Positions 28,219 to 38,921 of a stretch of DNA of 64,000 nt are shown piece by piece. The stretch is from positions 1-64,000 of the forward strand of contig NZ_AJZD02000295.1 in NCBI RefSeq assembly GCF_000272105.2, given 5' to 3'. Numbering within the stretch: the first letter of the stretch is position 1; the number at the start of each line of letters is the position of its first letter. Position numbers and translations under genes: made by a program. Under the pieces are notes generated by a model that was not told where the DNA came from, searched no databases, and saw only the letters and a list, made by a program, of their open reading frames with translations. Source of the stretch: Vibrio splendidus 12E03. GTDB lineage: Bacteria; Pseudomonadota; Gammaproteobacteria; Enterobacterales; Vibrionaceae.

Positions 28219-29007
28219 ATGATTCATGAAACAGCGAAAATTCACCCGGCAGCAGTAATCGAAGGTGATGTCACTATCGGTGCTAACGTGACCGTTGGGC
28301 CTTTCACTTACATTGCTGGTAACGTGACAATTGGTGACGACACAGAAATCATGTCGCATGTTGTGATCAAAGGTCACACCACTATTGGCAAAGAAAACCG
28401 TATCTTCCCACATGCTGTTATTGGTGAAGAAAACCAAGACAAGAAATACGGTGGCGAAGAGACAACAGTTGTGATCGGTGATCGCAACGTGATCCGTGAA
28501 GCGGTTCAAATCCACCGTGGTACGGTTCAAGATAAAGCAACAACTGTGATTGGTGATGACAACTTACTTTGTGTTAATGCTCACGTAGCACACGATGTTA
28601 TTGTTGGTAATCATACTCATATTGGTAACAACGCTATCCTTGGCGGTCACGTAACGGTTGGCGATTATGCTGGTGTAATGGCGCTTTCTGCGATTCACCC
28701 ATTCTGTTCGATTGGTGCTTACGCTTACATTGGTGGCTGTTCTGCTGTAGTTCAAGATGTACTGCCGTACGTGCTTGCACAGGGTAACCATGCGGCTCCA
28801 TTCGGTCTTAACCTAGTAGGCCTGAAGCGTAACGGATTTGAGAAACCTGAAATTCGCGCACTACAGAAAGCGTACAAAGAGTTATACCGTTCAGGTAAAA
28901 CACTTGAAGAAGCGAAAGCGGCTTTAGTTGAAATGGCAAAAGAGTTTACTTCGGTAGTTCCTATGCTAGAAATGCTAGAGAGCTCTGAGCGCGGTATTAT
29001 TCGTTAA
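28219..29007 (+). CDS. lpxA: UDP-N-acetylglucosamine acyltransferase LpxA
   Basis: LpxA transfers a 3-hydroxyacyl chain from ACP to UDP-GlcNAc, the first lipid A step. The 262-residue protein starts [20 protein letters not shown], one base after the fabZ stop, and is a hexapeptide-repeat left-handed beta-helix. The catalytic His lies in [18 protein letters not shown]; the chain-length-ruler region and the C-terminal helical domain ([20 protein letters not shown]) are intact. An upstream in-frame ATG inside fabZ is rejected. A terminator follows before lpxB, unlike the tight spacing in E. coli. Confidence 0.97.
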   Translation: MIHETAKIHPAAVIEGDVTIGANVTVGPFTYIAGNVTIGDDTEIMSHVVIKGHTTIGKENRIFPHAVIGEENQDKKYGGEETTVVIGDRNVIREAVQIHRGTVQDKATTVIGDDNLLCVNAHVAHDVIVGNHTHIGNNAILGGHVTVGDYAGVMALSAIHPFCSIGAYAYIGGCSAVVQDVLPYVLAQGNHAAPFGLNLVGLKRNGFEKPEIRALQKAYKELYRSGKTLEEAKAALVEMAKEFTSVVPMLEMLESSERGIIR

Positions 29008-29076
29008 TACTTGATGTGGTTATGTACCAATCAATGTGAGTATGACAATAATTACTTCATCAGAATGGTATAACAA

Positions 29077-29108
29077 AAAGATCGCTACTCGTTAGGCGGT
29101 CTTTTTTG
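29077..29108 (+). terminator. Terminator between lpxA and lpxB
   Basis: AAAAGATCGC, loop TACTCGTTAG, GCGGTCTTTTTT (one G-T pair). It splits the lpx cluster into two possible transcription units. Confidence 0.75.
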
Positions 29109-29136
29109 TTTTAGGCAAGAAGGGAATTGGAAAACT

Positions 29137-30333
29137 ATGGCACAGCAAGAAGCAGCAACCAATAGCTCGGACTTCGTTTCGAATGAACCACTGCGCGTAG
29201 GCATTGTTGTCGGCGAACTGTCTGGCGACACGCTTGGTGAAGGCTTTATCAAAGCGATCAAATTACAGTACCCGAATGCTGAGTTCGTTGGCATTGGTGG
29301 ACCGAAAATGAAGGCGCTTGGTTGTGAGTCTCTTTTCGAGATGGAAGAGTTGGCCGTTATGGGGTTAGTTGAAGTGCTTGGCCGTTTACCTCGTCTGCTA
29401 AAAGTAAAAGCGGAGCTGGTAAAGTATTTCACTCAAAACCCGCCAGATGTGTTTGTGGGTATCGATGCGCCTGACTTCAACCTAAGACTTGAACTCGATC
29501 TTAAGAACGCGGGTATTAAAACGGTGCATTACGTGAGCCCTTCAGTATGGGCTTGGCGTCCAAAGCGTATCTTTAAAATCGACAAAGCAACCGACCTAGT
29601 ATTGGCTTTCTTGCCGTTCGAAAAAGCGTTTTATGATAAATATAACGTTGCCTGCGAGTTTGTTGGTCACACGTTGGCTGACGCAATTCCTTTAGAACCA
29701 AGTAAACAAGATGCGCGAGAGTTGTTGGGGCTTGAGCAAGACAAGCAGTGGTTAGCCGTATTGCCAGGCAGCCGTGGCGGTGAGATGGGTTTGATTGCTC
29801 AACCATTTATCGAAACTTGCCAACGCATTAAGCAAAAATACCCTGATATCAATTTTGTTGTTGCGCTCGTGAATGAGCAGCGCAAAAAGCAGTTTACTGA
29901 AATCTGGCAAGCAACAGCGCCTGAGCTTGAATTCACGTTAGTCGAAGATACGGCAACCAACGTGATTACCGCTGCTGACTCTGTGCTTCTGGCTTCCGGC
30001 ACAGTGGCTCTTGAGTGTATGTTACTGAAGCGCCCAATGGTCGTTGGCTACAAAGTGAATAAACTGACAGGTTACATTGTGAAGAAGCTAGCAATCACTG
30101 AGTTCGTATCACTGCCGAATATTCTGGCTGGTGAAGAGATCGTGAAAGAGCATATTCTTGAAGAGTGCCACCCAGACTTCTTGTTCCCATCTGTCGATAA
30201 GATGCTATCAGCCGATAATAGTGCATTGATCGAACGTTTTACCGAGATGCATCACTGGATACGCAAAGACGCAGACAAACAAGCCGCTAATGCGGTATTG
30301 AAATTGATTGACCGACCTTTTGTTGAAGCATAA
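29137..30333 (+). CDS. lpxB: Lipid-A-disaccharide synthase
   Basis: LpxB (family GT19) joins UDP-2,3-diacylglucosamine and lipid X into the beta-1,6 disaccharide of lipid A at the inner membrane face. The 398-residue protein has VGIVVGELSGDTLGEGFIKA, ELAVMGLVEVLGRLPRLLKV, HYVSPSVWAWRPKRIFKI, and LLASGTVALECMLLKRPMVV. The first 18 residues (MAQQEAATNSSDFVSNEP) are a polar N-terminal extension relative to the family core. It is preceded by a terminator and has a ribosome-binding site (AAGGGAA), so it may have its own promoter. Confidence 0.96.
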   Translation: MAQQEAATNSSDFVSNEPLRVGIVVGELSGDTLGEGFIKAIKLQYPNAEFVGIGGPKMKALGCESLFEMEELAVMGLVEVLGRLPRLLKVKAELVKYFTQNPPDVFVGIDAPDFNLRLELDLKNAGIKTVHYVSPSVWAWRPKRIFKIDKATDLVLAFLPFEKAFYDKYNVACEFVGHTLADAIPLEPSKQDARELLGLEQDKQWLAVLPGSRGGEMGLIAQPFIETCQRIKQKYPDINFVVALVNEQRKKQFTEIWQATAPELEFTLVEDTATNVITAADSVLLASGTVALECMLLKRPMVVGYKVNKLTGYIVKKLAITEFVSLPNILAGEEIVKEHILEECHPDFLFPSVDKMLSADNSALIERFTEMHHWIRKDADKQAANAVLKLIDRPFVEA

Positions 30334-30366
30334 AGCGCTTACTTACAGAACATTAAGAGATTAGTT

Positions 30367-30987
30367 ATGGCAGTAAAAGAGAAAAAAGAGCTTCCTCCAT
30401 TTGAGTATCCGCAAGGCTACCAGCTGTTTGCTGGTGTGGATGAAGTAGGCCGTGGTCCTTTGGTTGGCGATGTGGTGACCGCTGCGGTTATCCTCGATCC
30501 AAACAACCCAATCGAAGGCTTGAACGACTCAAAGAAATTATCTGAGAAAAAGCGCCTAGCTCTGCTTCCAGAAATTAAAGAGAAAGCTCTGGCATGGTCT
30601 GTTGGTCGTTGTTCTCCACAAGAAATCGATGAGTTGAATATTCTGCAGGCGACTATGGTCGCTATGCAGCGAGCTATTGCAGGATTGAGTGTTCAACCTG
30701 ATATAGCCCTAATAGATGGAAACCGTGTCCCAGAACTGCCAATGGACGGTCTTGCTATTGTAAAGGGCGATTTACGAGTAGCAGAGATCAGTGCGGCGTC
30801 TATTATCGCTAAAGTGGTTCGTGACCAAGAGATGGAAGAACTCGACAAGCTGCATCCAGAGTTTGGTTTTGCGAAACACAAAGGTTACCCAACTAAAGCG
30901 CATTTTGAAGCGATTGAAAAGCATGGTGTTACCGAGCATTACCGTAAGAGCTTTAAGCCAGTAAAGCGTATTCTAGACATTGATTAA
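30367..30987 (+). CDS. rnhB: Ribonuclease HII
   Basis: RNase HII removes RNA from RNA-DNA hybrids, including single ribonucleotides misincorporated in DNA. The 206-residue protein contains [20 protein letters not shown] (first acidic pair), [12 protein letters not shown] (third acidic) and [18 protein letters not shown] (fourth), then [16 protein letters not shown]. The N-terminus ([15 protein letters not shown]) is slightly extended. It follows lpxB by 33 bases. The window also encodes RNase HI (rnhA), so both classes are present. Confidence 0.97.
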   Translation: MAVKEKKELPPFEYPQGYQLFAGVDEVGRGPLVGDVVTAAVILDPNNPIEGLNDSKKLSEKKRLALLPEIKEKALAWSVGRCSPQEIDELNILQATMVAMQRAIAGLSVQPDIALIDGNRVPELPMDGLAIVKGDLRVAEISAASIIAKVVRDQEMEELDKLHPEFGFAKHKGYPTKAHFEAIEKHGVTEHYRKSFKPVKRILDID

Positions 30988-31026
30988 GCTCTATATAGAC
31001 TAGAGCTTTACGTTAACTAGAGCTTA
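30986..31026 (+). other. Overlapping stem-loops after rnhB
   Basis: AAGCTCTA (30986-30993) can pair with TAGAGCTT at 31001-31008 or with the near-identical copy at 31019-31026. No T-run follows. Possibly a weak terminator or a processing site before dnaE. Confidence 0.4.
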
Positions 31027-31116
31027 GCATCGAATAAAGTTGCTTACTTGCGTCAGAAAAAAATAGAATACACACAGTTGTAATCCTAGGCTCAAACCTA
31101 GAACTCAGGAAAAATA

Positions 31117-34100
31117 ATGTCAGATCCAAAATTTGTTCACCTACGCGTACACAGTGACTTTTCGATGGTGGATGGCCTATCTAAGGTGCCACCATTAGTT
31201 AAAAAAGTCGCTGAGATGGGTATGCCTGCTCTAGCACTTACCGACTTTACCAACTTGTGTGGTTTGGTGAAGTTTTACGGTACTGCCCATGGGTGTGGGG
31301 TTAAACCAATTATTGGTGCTGACTTCTTGATGCAGTCTCCGGAATTCGGTGACGAGTTGACCAAACTCACTGTTATTGCGACGGACAATAAAGGTTATAA
31401 CAATCTAACGCTGCTTATCTCGAAAGCTTACCTTCGTGGTCATGTTCAGCATCAGCCTGTTATTGATAAAGAGTGGCTAATTGAGAATGCAGAAGGCCTG
31501 ATCATTCTATCGGGTGCTAAAGAAGGTGAGATTGGTAAGGCGTTACTGAAAGGTAACCGTGAGTTGGTTGCAAGTAGCGTCGAGTTTTACAAAACGTACT
31601 TCGCCGATCGTTTTTATTTGGAATTGATTCGTACCGGACGGCCGGACGAAGAGTCATACTTGCACTTTGCGCTAGAGCTTGCTGAGCAAGAAGACCTGCC
31701 TGTTGTTGCAACCAACGAAGTGGTTTTCCTAACCGAAGACCTGTTTGATGCTCATGAAATCCGCGTGGCTATCCACGATGGTTTCACTATGGTCGATCCT
31801 CGTCGTCCTAAGAACTACAGCGCTCAGCAATATCTACGTAGTGAAGAAGAGATGTGTGAGTTGTTCTCAGACATTCCAGAAGCGCTAGAGAACAGTGTTG
31901 AGATTGCCAAGCGTTGTAACGTTACGGTTCGTTTGGGTGAATACTTCCTGCCTAACTTCCCTACGGAAGGTTTGGCGATTGAAGACTTCCTGATCAAGAA
32001 GTCAGAAGAAGGCCTTGAGCGACGTTTAGCATTCCTATTCCCTGATGAAAAAGTTCGTGCTGAGCGTAGGCCTGAATACGATGAGCGACTCAAGATCGAG
32101 CTCGAAGTTGTCAATAACATGGGTTTCCCAGGTTATTTCTTGATCGTAATGGAGTTCATCCAGTGGTCAAAAGACAACGATGTGCCAGTAGGCCCTGGCC
32201 GTGGTTCTGGTGCCGGTTCTCTTGTGGCTTACGCCTTAGATATCACCGACCTCGATCCACTTGAATACGATCTACTTTTCGAACGTTTCTTGAACCCAGA
32301 ACGTGTCTCGATGCCCGATTTCGATATCGACTTCTGTATGGATAAGCGTGACCAAGTTATTGATCACGTTGCTGAAATGTACGGTCGTGATGCGGTATCT
32401 CAGATTATCACCTTTGGTACTATGGCAGCGAAAGCGGTAATCCGCGACGTAGGCCGTGTACTGGGTCACCCGTTTGGTTTCGTCGATCGAATTTCAAAGC
32501 TTGTACCGCCAGATCCGGGTATGACGCTAGAGAAAGCATTCCTTGCTGAACCTGCATTGCCAGAGCTTTACGATGGCGATGAAGAAGTTCGTGAGCTGAT
32601 TGATAAGTGTCGCATCCTTGAAGGTTGTACGCGAAATGCCGGTAAGCACGCGGGTGGTGTTGTTATCTCACCCACCACGATCACCGATTTTGCGCCAATC
32701 TATGCCGACGCAGAAGGTAACTTCCCGGTAACGCAATTCGATAAGAATGACGTTGAAACCGCTGGTTTGGTTAAGTTCGACTTCTTGGGTCTACGCACCC
32801 TGACCATCATCGATTGGGCGTTGGGCCTCGTAAACCCTCGCCTGAAGAAAGAGGGTAAAGAGCCGGTTCGTATCGAGTCGATCCCTCTGGATGATCAAGC
32901 GTCATTTAACCTATTACAAAACTCTGAAACCACCGCGGTATTCCAGCTGGAATCGCGTGGTATGAAAGACCTGATCAAACGTCTCCAACCGGACTGTTTT
33001 GAAGATATTATCGCATTGGTAGCCCTATTCCGCCCGGGTCCTCTGCAATCAGGCATGGTAGATAACTTTATCGACCGTAAGCACGGCCGAGAAGCTGTTT
33101 CGTATCCTGATGAAACGTGGCAGCACGAATCGCTTAAAGAGACACTAGAACCTACGTACGGCATCATCCTGTACCAAGAACAGGTAATGCAAATCGCTCA
33201 GATCCTTGCTGGCTATACGCTTGGCGGAGCGGATATGTTGCGTCGTGCGATGGGTAAGAAAAAGCCAGAAGAGATGGCAAAGCAGCGTGGTACCTTTAAA
33301 GAGGGGGCTGAAGCCAATGGTGTTGATGGCGAACTGGCCATGAAGATCTTTGACTTGGTAGAGAAATTTGCGGGCTACGGCTTTAACAAATCTCACTCCG
33401 CAGCGTACGCACTGGTTTCTTATCAAACGCTATGGCTGAAAACGCACTACCCAGCGGAATTTATGGCTGCGGTAATGACGGCAGATATGGATAACACCGA
33501 GAAGGTTATCGGCCTTGTTGATGAATGTTTCCGTATGAAGCTCAAGCTTTTGCCACCAGATATCAACTCAGGTCTATACCGTTTCAACGTCGATGAAGAT
33601 GGCGCGATTGTTTATGGTATCGGCGCGATCAAAGGGGTGGGTGAAGGCCCTATCGAAGCGATCATCGAAGCGCGAAATAAGGGTGGTTACTTTAAAGACT
33701 TATTCGACTTCTGTGCACGCCTTGATCTGAAGAAGGTTAATAAACGTGTTATCGAAAAGTTGATTCTATCCGGAGCCTTAGATAGATTAGGTCCTCACCG
33801 AGCGGCGATGATGGCATCTTTGAAAGATGCGGTGAAGGCGGCGAGCCAACATCACCATGCCGAGTCTTTTGGTCAATCTGATATGTTTGGTGTGTTGACC
33901 GACGCTCCGGAAGAGGTTGAGCACAAGTATACCCAAGTGCCTAAATGGCCTGAGAAGGTTTGGCTTGAGGGTGAGCGTGAAACGCTTGGCTTGTATTTAA
34001 CGGGTCACCCGGTTAACGCTTACATCAAAGAGTTAGCGAAATACACCAGCTGTCGTTTGAAAGATGCCACGCCAACGCGTCGTGACCAATCACTAACGAT

Positions 34101-34596
34101 TGCCGGTTTGGTGATTGCAGCGAGAGTGATGACCACTAAGCGTGGTACGCGAATCGGTTTGATGACACTTGATGATCGATCAGGCCGAATGGAAGTGATG
34201 TTGTTCTCGGATGCGCTCGATCGCTACGCAGAACTGCTCGAAAAAGACAAAATTGTGGTCGTTTCCGGACAGGTCAGCTTTGATGATTTCAATGGCGGGC
34301 TTAAAATGTCCGCGCGCGAGGTCATGGACTTAGGAAGCGCCCGTGAGAAATATGCTCGTGGGGTGTCGATATCTATCGACCAATCCCAAATTAACGGTCA
34401 ATTTTTTGAACGCTTTAGTCAAATCTTAGAACCTTATAGAGCCGGAACGGTCCCAGTCAATGTATACTACCAGCGTGCCGACGCTAGAGCGCGGTTAACA
34501 TTGGGCACAGAATGGCGCGTGACGCCAAGTGATACATTGCTAGACGAATTAAAACAGCTGCTTGGAAATAGCCAAGTAGAACTCGAATTTAACTAA
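31117..34596 (+). CDS. dnaE: DNA polymerase III alpha subunit
   Basis: DnaE is the catalytic subunit of the replicative polymerase. The 1159-residue length is that of the gammaproteobacterial enzyme. Domains in order: PHP ([18 protein letters not shown], about 1-270), palm with [13 protein letters not shown] carrying two catalytic aspartates (about residue 400), thumb and fingers ([20 protein letters not shown]), a helix-hairpin-helix region, the internal clamp-binding motif QSDMF (about residue 925), an OB-fold ([12 protein letters not shown]) and the C-terminal tau-binding domain. It pairs functionally with DnaQ at 43.4 kb. Confidence 0.99.
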   Translation: MSDPKFVHLRVHSDFSMVDGLSKVPPLVKKVAEMGMPALALTDFTNLCGLVKFYGTAHGCGVKPIIGADFLMQSPEFGDELTKLTVIATDNKGYNNLTLLISKAYLRGHVQHQPVIDKEWLIENAEGLIILSGAKEGEIGKALLKGNRELVASSVEFYKTYFADRFYLELIRTGRPDEESYLHFALELAEQEDLPVVATNEVVFLTEDLFDAHEIRVAIHDGFTMVDPRRPKNYSAQQYLRSEEEMCELFSDIPEALENSVEIAKRCNVTVRLGEYFLPNFPTEGLAIEDFLIKKSEEGLERRLAFLFPDEKVRAERRPEYDERLKIELEVVNNMGFPGYFLIVMEFIQWSKDNDVPVGPGRGSGAGSLVAYALDITDLDPLEYDLLFERFLNPERVSMPDFDIDFCMDKRDQVIDHVAEMYGRDAVSQIITFGTMAAKAVIRDVGRVLGHPFGFVDRISKLVPPDPGMTLEKAFLAEPALPELYDGDEEVRELIDKCRILEGCTRNAGKHAGGVVISPTTITDFAPIYADAEGNFPVTQFDKNDVETAGLVKFDFLGLRTLTIIDWALGLVNPRLKKEGKEPVRIESIPLDDQASFNLLQNSETTAVFQLESRGMKDLIKRLQPDCFEDIIALVALFRPGPLQSGMVDNFIDRKHGREAVSYPDETWQHESLKETLEPTYGIILYQEQVMQIAQILAGYTLGGADMLRRAMGKKKPEEMAKQRGTFKEGAEANGVDGELAMKIFDLVEKFAGYGFNKSHSAAYALVSYQTLWLKTHYPAEFMAAVMTADMDNTEKVIGLVDECFRMKLKLLPPDINSGLYRFNVDEDGAIVYGIGAIKGVGEGPIEAIIEARNKGGYFKDLFDFCARLDLKKVNKRVIEKLILSGALDRLGPHRAAMMASLKDAVKAASQHHHAESFGQSDMFGVLTDAPEEVEHKYTQVPKWPEKVWLEGERETLGLYLTGHPVNAYIKELAKYTSCRLKDATPTRRDQSLTIAGLVIAARVMTTKRGTRIGLMTLDDRSGRMEVMLFSDALDRYAELLEKDKIVVVSGQVSFDDFNGGLKMSAREVMDLGSAREKYARGVSISIDQSQINGQFFERFSQILEPYRAGTVPVNVYYQRADARARLTLGTEWRVTPSDTLLDELKQLLGNSQVELEFN

Positions 34597-34601
34597 AATT
34601 T

Positions 34602-34621
34602 AGCTTCGCGAATGCGGAGCT
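34602..34621 (+). other. Stem-loop between dnaE and accA
   Basis: AGCTTCGC (34602-34609), loop GAAT, GCGGAGCT (34614-34621), one T-G pair, no T-run. It lies immediately upstream of the accA ribosome-binding site, so it could affect accA translation or mRNA stability. Confidence 0.45.
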
Positions 34622-34641
34622 GAATCAACAAGGATTCATAG

Positions 34642-35601
34642 ATGAGCCTGAACTTTCTAGAATTTGAAAAGCCTATCGCTGAACTTGAAGCAAAAATCGA
34701 AGCGCTACGTGACGTTTCGCGTCACGGTGGTGACACAGCGGTAGATCTAGACAAAGAAATCGAACAACTAGAGAAAAAAAGCTTAGAGCTTAAACAGAAA
34801 ATCTTTAGTGACTTAGGTGCATGGCAGGTAGCTCAACTTGCTCGTCACCCTCAACGTCCTTACACCAAAGATTACCTGGAGCATGCATTCACAGAGTTTG
34901 AAGAGATGGCGGGCGATCGCGCTTACGCTGACGACAAAGCTATTGTGGGTGGTATGGCTCGTCTAAATGGCCGTCCTGTTATGGTTATTGGTCACCAGAA
35001 AGGTCGTGAGACTAAAGAGAAAGTGATCCGTAACTTTGGTATGCCAAAGCCAGAAGGTTACCGTAAGGCGCTACGTCTAATGGAAACTGCTGAGCGTTTC
35101 AACATGCCTATCATCACTTTCATCGACACAGCGGGCGCATACCCAGGTGTTGGTGCTGAAGAACGTGGTCAATCTGAAGCTATCGCTAAAAACCTAAAAG
35201 TGATGGCTGGCCTTTCAGTTCCTGTTATCTGTAACGTTGTTGGTGAAGGCGGTTCTGGTGGTGCACTAGCGATTGGTGTTGGTGACTACGTGAACATGCT
35301 TCAGTACTCTACGTACTCAGTAATCTCTCCAGAAGGTTGTGCTTCAATCCTATGGCGCGATTCAGATAAAGCACCACAAGCTGCTGAAGCGATGGGCCTG
35401 ATTGCTCCTCGCCTTAAAGAGCTTGAGCTTATCGACGAAATCATTCCTGAGCCTCTAGGTGGCGCGCACCGCGACCCTGCACAAACGGCTCAGAACATGA
35501 AAGACATGTTAGTTAAACAGCTAGAAGAGCTAGAGCAGTTTGATAACGAAACGCTGCTTGAGCGTCGTTACCAGCGTCTAATGAGCTACGGCTACTGCTG
35601 A
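34642..35601 (+). CDS. accA: Acetyl-CoA carboxylase carboxyltransferase subunit alpha
   Basis: AccA pairs with AccD to transfer the carboxyl group from carboxybiotin to acetyl-CoA, giving malonyl-CoA for fatty-acid synthesis. The 319-residue protein starts [20 protein letters not shown] with the N-terminal helical arm, then [60 protein letters not shown] and [11 protein letters not shown]. Codon bias is strong. It follows dnaE by 45 bases and ends in a clear terminator that closes the large cluster. Confidence 0.98.
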   Translation: MSLNFLEFEKPIAELEAKIEALRDVSRHGGDTAVDLDKEIEQLEKKSLELKQKIFSDLGAWQVAQLARHPQRPYTKDYLEHAFTEFEEMAGDRAYADDKAIVGGMARLNGRPVMVIGHQKGRETKEKVIRNFGMPKPEGYRKALRLMETAERFNMPIITFIDTAGAYPGVGAEERGQSEAIAKNLKVMAGLSVPVICNVVGEGGSGGALAIGVGDYVNMLQYSTYSVISPEGCASILWRDSDKAPQAAEAMGLIAPRLKELELIDEIIPEPLGGAHRDPAQTAQNMKDMLVKQLEELEQFDNETLLERRYQRLMSYGYC

Positions 35602-35647
35602 TAAGTTGCCTTAGCGATAAGGCCAGCTATACGAACAAGTTGATGAA

Positions 35648-35676
35648 AGGGTTGGACTCAGTGCCAACCCTTTTTT
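35648..35676 (+). terminator. Rho-independent terminator after accA
   Basis: AGGGTTGG, loop ACTCAGTG, CCAACCCT, TTTTT. Confidence 0.85.
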
Positions 35677-35725
35677 ATTATTAAAAAATTATCCCTTCAC
35701 ACACGACCTCTGGTTTATTAGCCTC

Positions 35726-37072
35726 ATGACACACTTAATTGATACCTTCACATCTGTACTTGATCAAAGCGCGCTTAAGCCTTGTCGGTTGATCGTCGCT
35801 TTCAGTGGTGGTGTCGATTCACGAGTTTTGTTGGAGTTGGCTGCCCAATTCGCTAAGTCCCATCACATCGAGTGCTGTGCGGTACATGTTCATCATGGCT
35901 TAAGTAACAATGCTGATCACTGGGCAGAGCAGTGCCAAACATGGTGTGATGCTTTGTCTATTCCACTAGCTATTGAGCGAGTGTCGCTGGATGTTAATTG
36001 TGGGGAAAGCATAGAAAAGCTCGCTCGAGATGCTAGGTATCACGCCTTCAAACAACATATCCGACACGGCGATGTACTCGTTACTGGCCAACATATCGAT
36101 GATCAAGTCGAGACTTTCCTGTTAGCGTTGAAGCGTGGCAGTGGTCCGAAAGGGCTCTCTTCTATGGCGAAAGTGATGCCGTTTGCTGATGCTCATATTG
36201 TTCGCCCACTGCTGTCGGTGACGAGAATGGAAATTGAAGGGGCGGCGCGCGATATGGCTTTAACTTGGGTAGAAGATGAGAGTAATCAAGACGTTCGCTT
36301 TGACCGCAATTTTATTCGTCATCAAGTGACTCCGACACTGACCGAGCGTTGGCCTAGTTTCCGAGAGTCGGTCAGTCGCAGCGCTCAGCTATGTGCAGAG
36401 CAAGAGTTACTGTTGGATGAGTTGTTAGAATCTAACTTACAGCAAGCTTTAGGTGGCAATCAAAGTCAAAGCATAAGTATAGAAGCATTATCTCAGCACT
36501 CTGATTTACTGCGTGCACGCCTATTAAGAATGTGGCTGAGCCGCTGTAATCAACCGATGCCGAGCCAAAAACAGCTCAAACTTATATGGGATGAGGTGGC
36601 ATGCGCTCAGGCTGATGCCAACCCTAAGTTGGTGTTGAATGAGGTTGAGGTTAGACGTTTTAATCATCAGCTCTATGTTGTCAAAGAGACCAAAGACTTG
36701 TCGAACTGGCAAAGCGATATTTCGATGGAAGAGAGCTTAGTTCTGCCTGATGGTTTAGGGGAGCTACACTTAACTTCAGCGGCGAGTGATGGTGTATCTA
36801 ACCACCGTGATGTACAACGTTTACGTTTTAGTCTCAACACAGCGAGCAGAACATTGCGAGTGATCTTTAACCCTGAGGGATTGTCAGCACACCCTGTTGG
36901 GCGCGGTCATAGCAGGAAGCTTAAGAAGTTGTTTCAAGAGTACCAAGTACCCAGTTGGTTAAGACGCAGAACGCCGATATTAATGGATGGCGATCGAGTG
37001 ATCGCTGTTTTAGGCTTATTCGTAGATAAAAACTACGAAGGTCAAGATTGTGAAGCGCTTTGGAGCAAGTAG
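35726..37072 (+). CDS. tilS: tRNA(Ile)-lysidine synthetase TilS
   Basis: TilS converts C34 of tRNA-Ile(CAU) to lysidine so that it reads AUA. The 448-residue protein has the PP-loop motif VAFSGGVDSRVLLELA near residue 25, then CAVHVHHGLSNNADHWAEQC, LVTGQHIDDQVETFLLALKRGSGPKG split near residue 115, RPLLSVTRMEI and the substrate segment VEDESNQDVRFDRNFIRH. The C-terminal domain (about 350-448) includes RSRKLKKLFQEYQVPSWLRR-like sequence (HSRKLKKLFQEY). It lies just past the accA terminator and so likely has its own promoter. Confidence 0.96.
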   Translation: MTHLIDTFTSVLDQSALKPCRLIVAFSGGVDSRVLLELAAQFAKSHHIECCAVHVHHGLSNNADHWAEQCQTWCDALSIPLAIERVSLDVNCGESIEKLARDARYHAFKQHIRHGDVLVTGQHIDDQVETFLLALKRGSGPKGLSSMAKVMPFADAHIVRPLLSVTRMEIEGAARDMALTWVEDESNQDVRFDRNFIRHQVTPTLTERWPSFRESVSRSAQLCAEQELLLDELLESNLQQALGGNQSQSISIEALSQHSDLLRARLLRMWLSRCNQPMPSQKQLKLIWDEVACAQADANPKLVLNEVEVRRFNHQLYVVKETKDLSNWQSDISMEESLVLPDGLGELHLTSAASDGVSNHRDVQRLRFSLNTASRTLRVIFNPEGLSAHPVGRGHSRKLKKLFQEYQVPSWLRRRTPILMDGDRVIAVLGLFVDKNYEGQDCEALWSK

Positions 37073-37130
37073 AAAAAGTTTGTGTCACAATTCACCGTCA
37101 CTTTAATAAAAATAATTAATGGAATATGCA

Positions 37131-37442
37131 ATGAAGAAAATTACACTAGGATTAGTTCTTGGATTTGGACTATTGAGTGGTAACGCTCTGGCGGGTGATG
37201 TTGCTGCGGGTCAAGCTAAAGCAGCAATCTGTGCAGCATGTCATGGTGCAGACGGTATCGCAGTGATCCCAGGTTACCCAAACCTTAAAGGTCAAAACGA
37301 GCAATATATCGCTTCATCAATTAAGGCCTATAAGAACGGCCAGCGTACTGGTGGTTTGGCCGCTGTAATGCAGGCTCAAGCTTCAATGCTGAGTGATGAA
37401 GACATCGCGAATCTAGCCGCTTACTACGCAAGCCTTAAGTAA
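37131..37442 (+). CDS. Monohaem c-type cytochrome (c553/c4-like)
   Basis: A 103-residue periplasmic electron carrier. It has a signal peptide ([21 protein letters not shown], cleavage near residue 21), a single haem-binding CAACH motif, a [15 protein letters not shown] helix, and a probable methionine ligand in the [19 protein letters not shown] segment. The family is class I, close to cytochrome c553 or half of c4. The ATG at 37131 is chosen because GGA lies at the right distance; an ATG four codons earlier is possible. Its redox partner is not evident from neighbours. A strong terminator follows. Confidence 0.9.
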   Translation: MKKITLGLVLGFGLLSGNALAGDVAAGQAKAAICAACHGADGIAVIPGYPNLKGQNEQYIASSIKAYKNGQRTGGLAAVMQAQASMLSDEDIANLAAYYASLK

Positions 37443-37483
37443 AATCTTCTCAAAGCGCTGATTAAACAAGATGATAAATTTCG

Positions 37484-37514
37484 AGCCAGAGCTTTAAAGC
37501 TCTGGCTTTTTTCA
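37484..37514 (+). terminator. Rho-independent terminator after the cytochrome gene
   Basis: AGCCAGAGCTTT directly joined to AAAGCTCTGGCT (perfect 24-base palindrome), then TTTTT. Confidence 0.88.
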
Positions 37515-37563
37515 TTGAATGTTTACTATAGCTAACCGATAATGAGCCATTCGCACAGTTTAA

Positions 37564-37911
<348 letters not shown>

Positions 37912-37926
37912 AAAAACTATTACCCT

Positions 37927-37952
37927 AAAAGGAGCGTTTATCGCTCCTTTTT
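37927..37952 (+). terminator. Rho-independent terminator after glnB
   Basis: AAAAGGAGCG, loop TTTAT, CGCTCCTTTTT. Confidence 0.88.
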
Positions 37953-37972
37953 CATTTCTGGTAGGGTGCTGT

Positions 37973-38815
37973 ATGTTTAAGAAAACCATCATTGTAATCA
38001 CGCTATTGATAACGCTTGCTGTCGTTAGTTTTCATCTTATCTTCGTTATCCCGAATAAACCCAACCTGATCACTTCCTCTCAAAGTACCAGTAACGACAT
38101 CTACAGCTGCTACCAAAACTCTGCACCGAAAGCGATTGATGTGTCTGATGGCTTAGACATTACGGTGTGGAATATCTATAAGCAAAACCGAAATAATTGG
38201 CAGAGTGAGTTAAATAAGCTGTCGGCAGGTAGCGATATAGTCTTGCTGCAAGAAGCGAGTATGACAGAAGGACTTCGCCAATGGGTAACGAGCGGACAGT
38301 GGGGTAGCACTCGTGTTAATGCGTTTGAAGCCTTTGAGCAAAGTGCAGGGGTACTCAACCTAGCAACTCATTTACCGATTGAAGCTTGTGCTTATACTCA
38401 TGAAGAACCTTGGCTTCAACTGCCTAAATCCGCGCTTTGGTCGCGTTACCAACTAAGCAATGGCGAAGAGCTGGCTGTGATTAATATCCACGCTGTGAAC
38501 TTTACCTTTGGTACGGAAGATTATGAAGCTCAGCTCAAGAGCTTAACTGATAATCTGCAAAAGTATCGTGGACCTGTTATTTTTGCCGGGGATTTTAATA
38601 GCTGGAGTGAAGCTCGCTTTGCTGTATTGAAAGATACGTTGGAGAAGGTTGGTTTGACGGAAGTTGCCTTTGAGCCAGATAACAGAACTCAGTTCATTAC
38701 AGGACTGGTGCTCGACCACGTGTTCTATCGAGGGCTAGAGGTAGAAAAAGCAAAAGCGCCCATTACGGACGCTTCTGATCATAACCCTATGCGAGTGACC
38801 TTTAAGGCTAAATAG
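37973..38815 (+). CDS. Endonuclease/exonuclease/phosphatase family protein
   Basis: A 280-residue protein with an N-terminal membrane anchor or signal (MFKKTIIVITLLITLAVVSF) and an EEP-fold domain: ITVWNIYKQNRNNWQSEL (first conserved Asn), DIVLLQEASM (catalytic Glu), VINIHAVNF, VIFAGDFNSW (Asp/Asn pair) and the C-terminal LDHVFYR and DASDHNPMRV (catalytic His). All active-site positions of the Mg-dependent phosphodiesterase/phosphatase family are present, but the substrate could be a nucleic acid, phospholipid or inositol phosphate. The ATG at 37973 follows the glnB terminator; a much longer frame overlapping glnB is rejected. Confidence 0.9.
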   Translation: MFKKTIIVITLLITLAVVSFHLIFVIPNKPNLITSSQSTSNDIYSCYQNSAPKAIDVSDGLDITVWNIYKQNRNNWQSELNKLSAGSDIVLLQEASMTEGLRQWVTSGQWGSTRVNAFEAFEQSAGVLNLATHLPIEACAYTHEEPWLQLPKSALWSRYQLSNGEELAVINIHAVNFTFGTEDYEAQLKSLTDNLQKYRGPVIFAGDFNSWSEARFAVLKDTLEKVGLTEVAFEPDNRTQFITGLVLDHVFYRGLEVEKAKAPITDASDHNPMRVTFKAK

Positions 38816-38921
38816 TGATTAGCTATTAGTCATTGGAACTTAACCATTTGCACGGTGGTTACGTTGGGAAATCTAACGGAACAATAGGCTAGAGAGTCTT
38901 CGCTAGCCTTATCTCTTCTAC

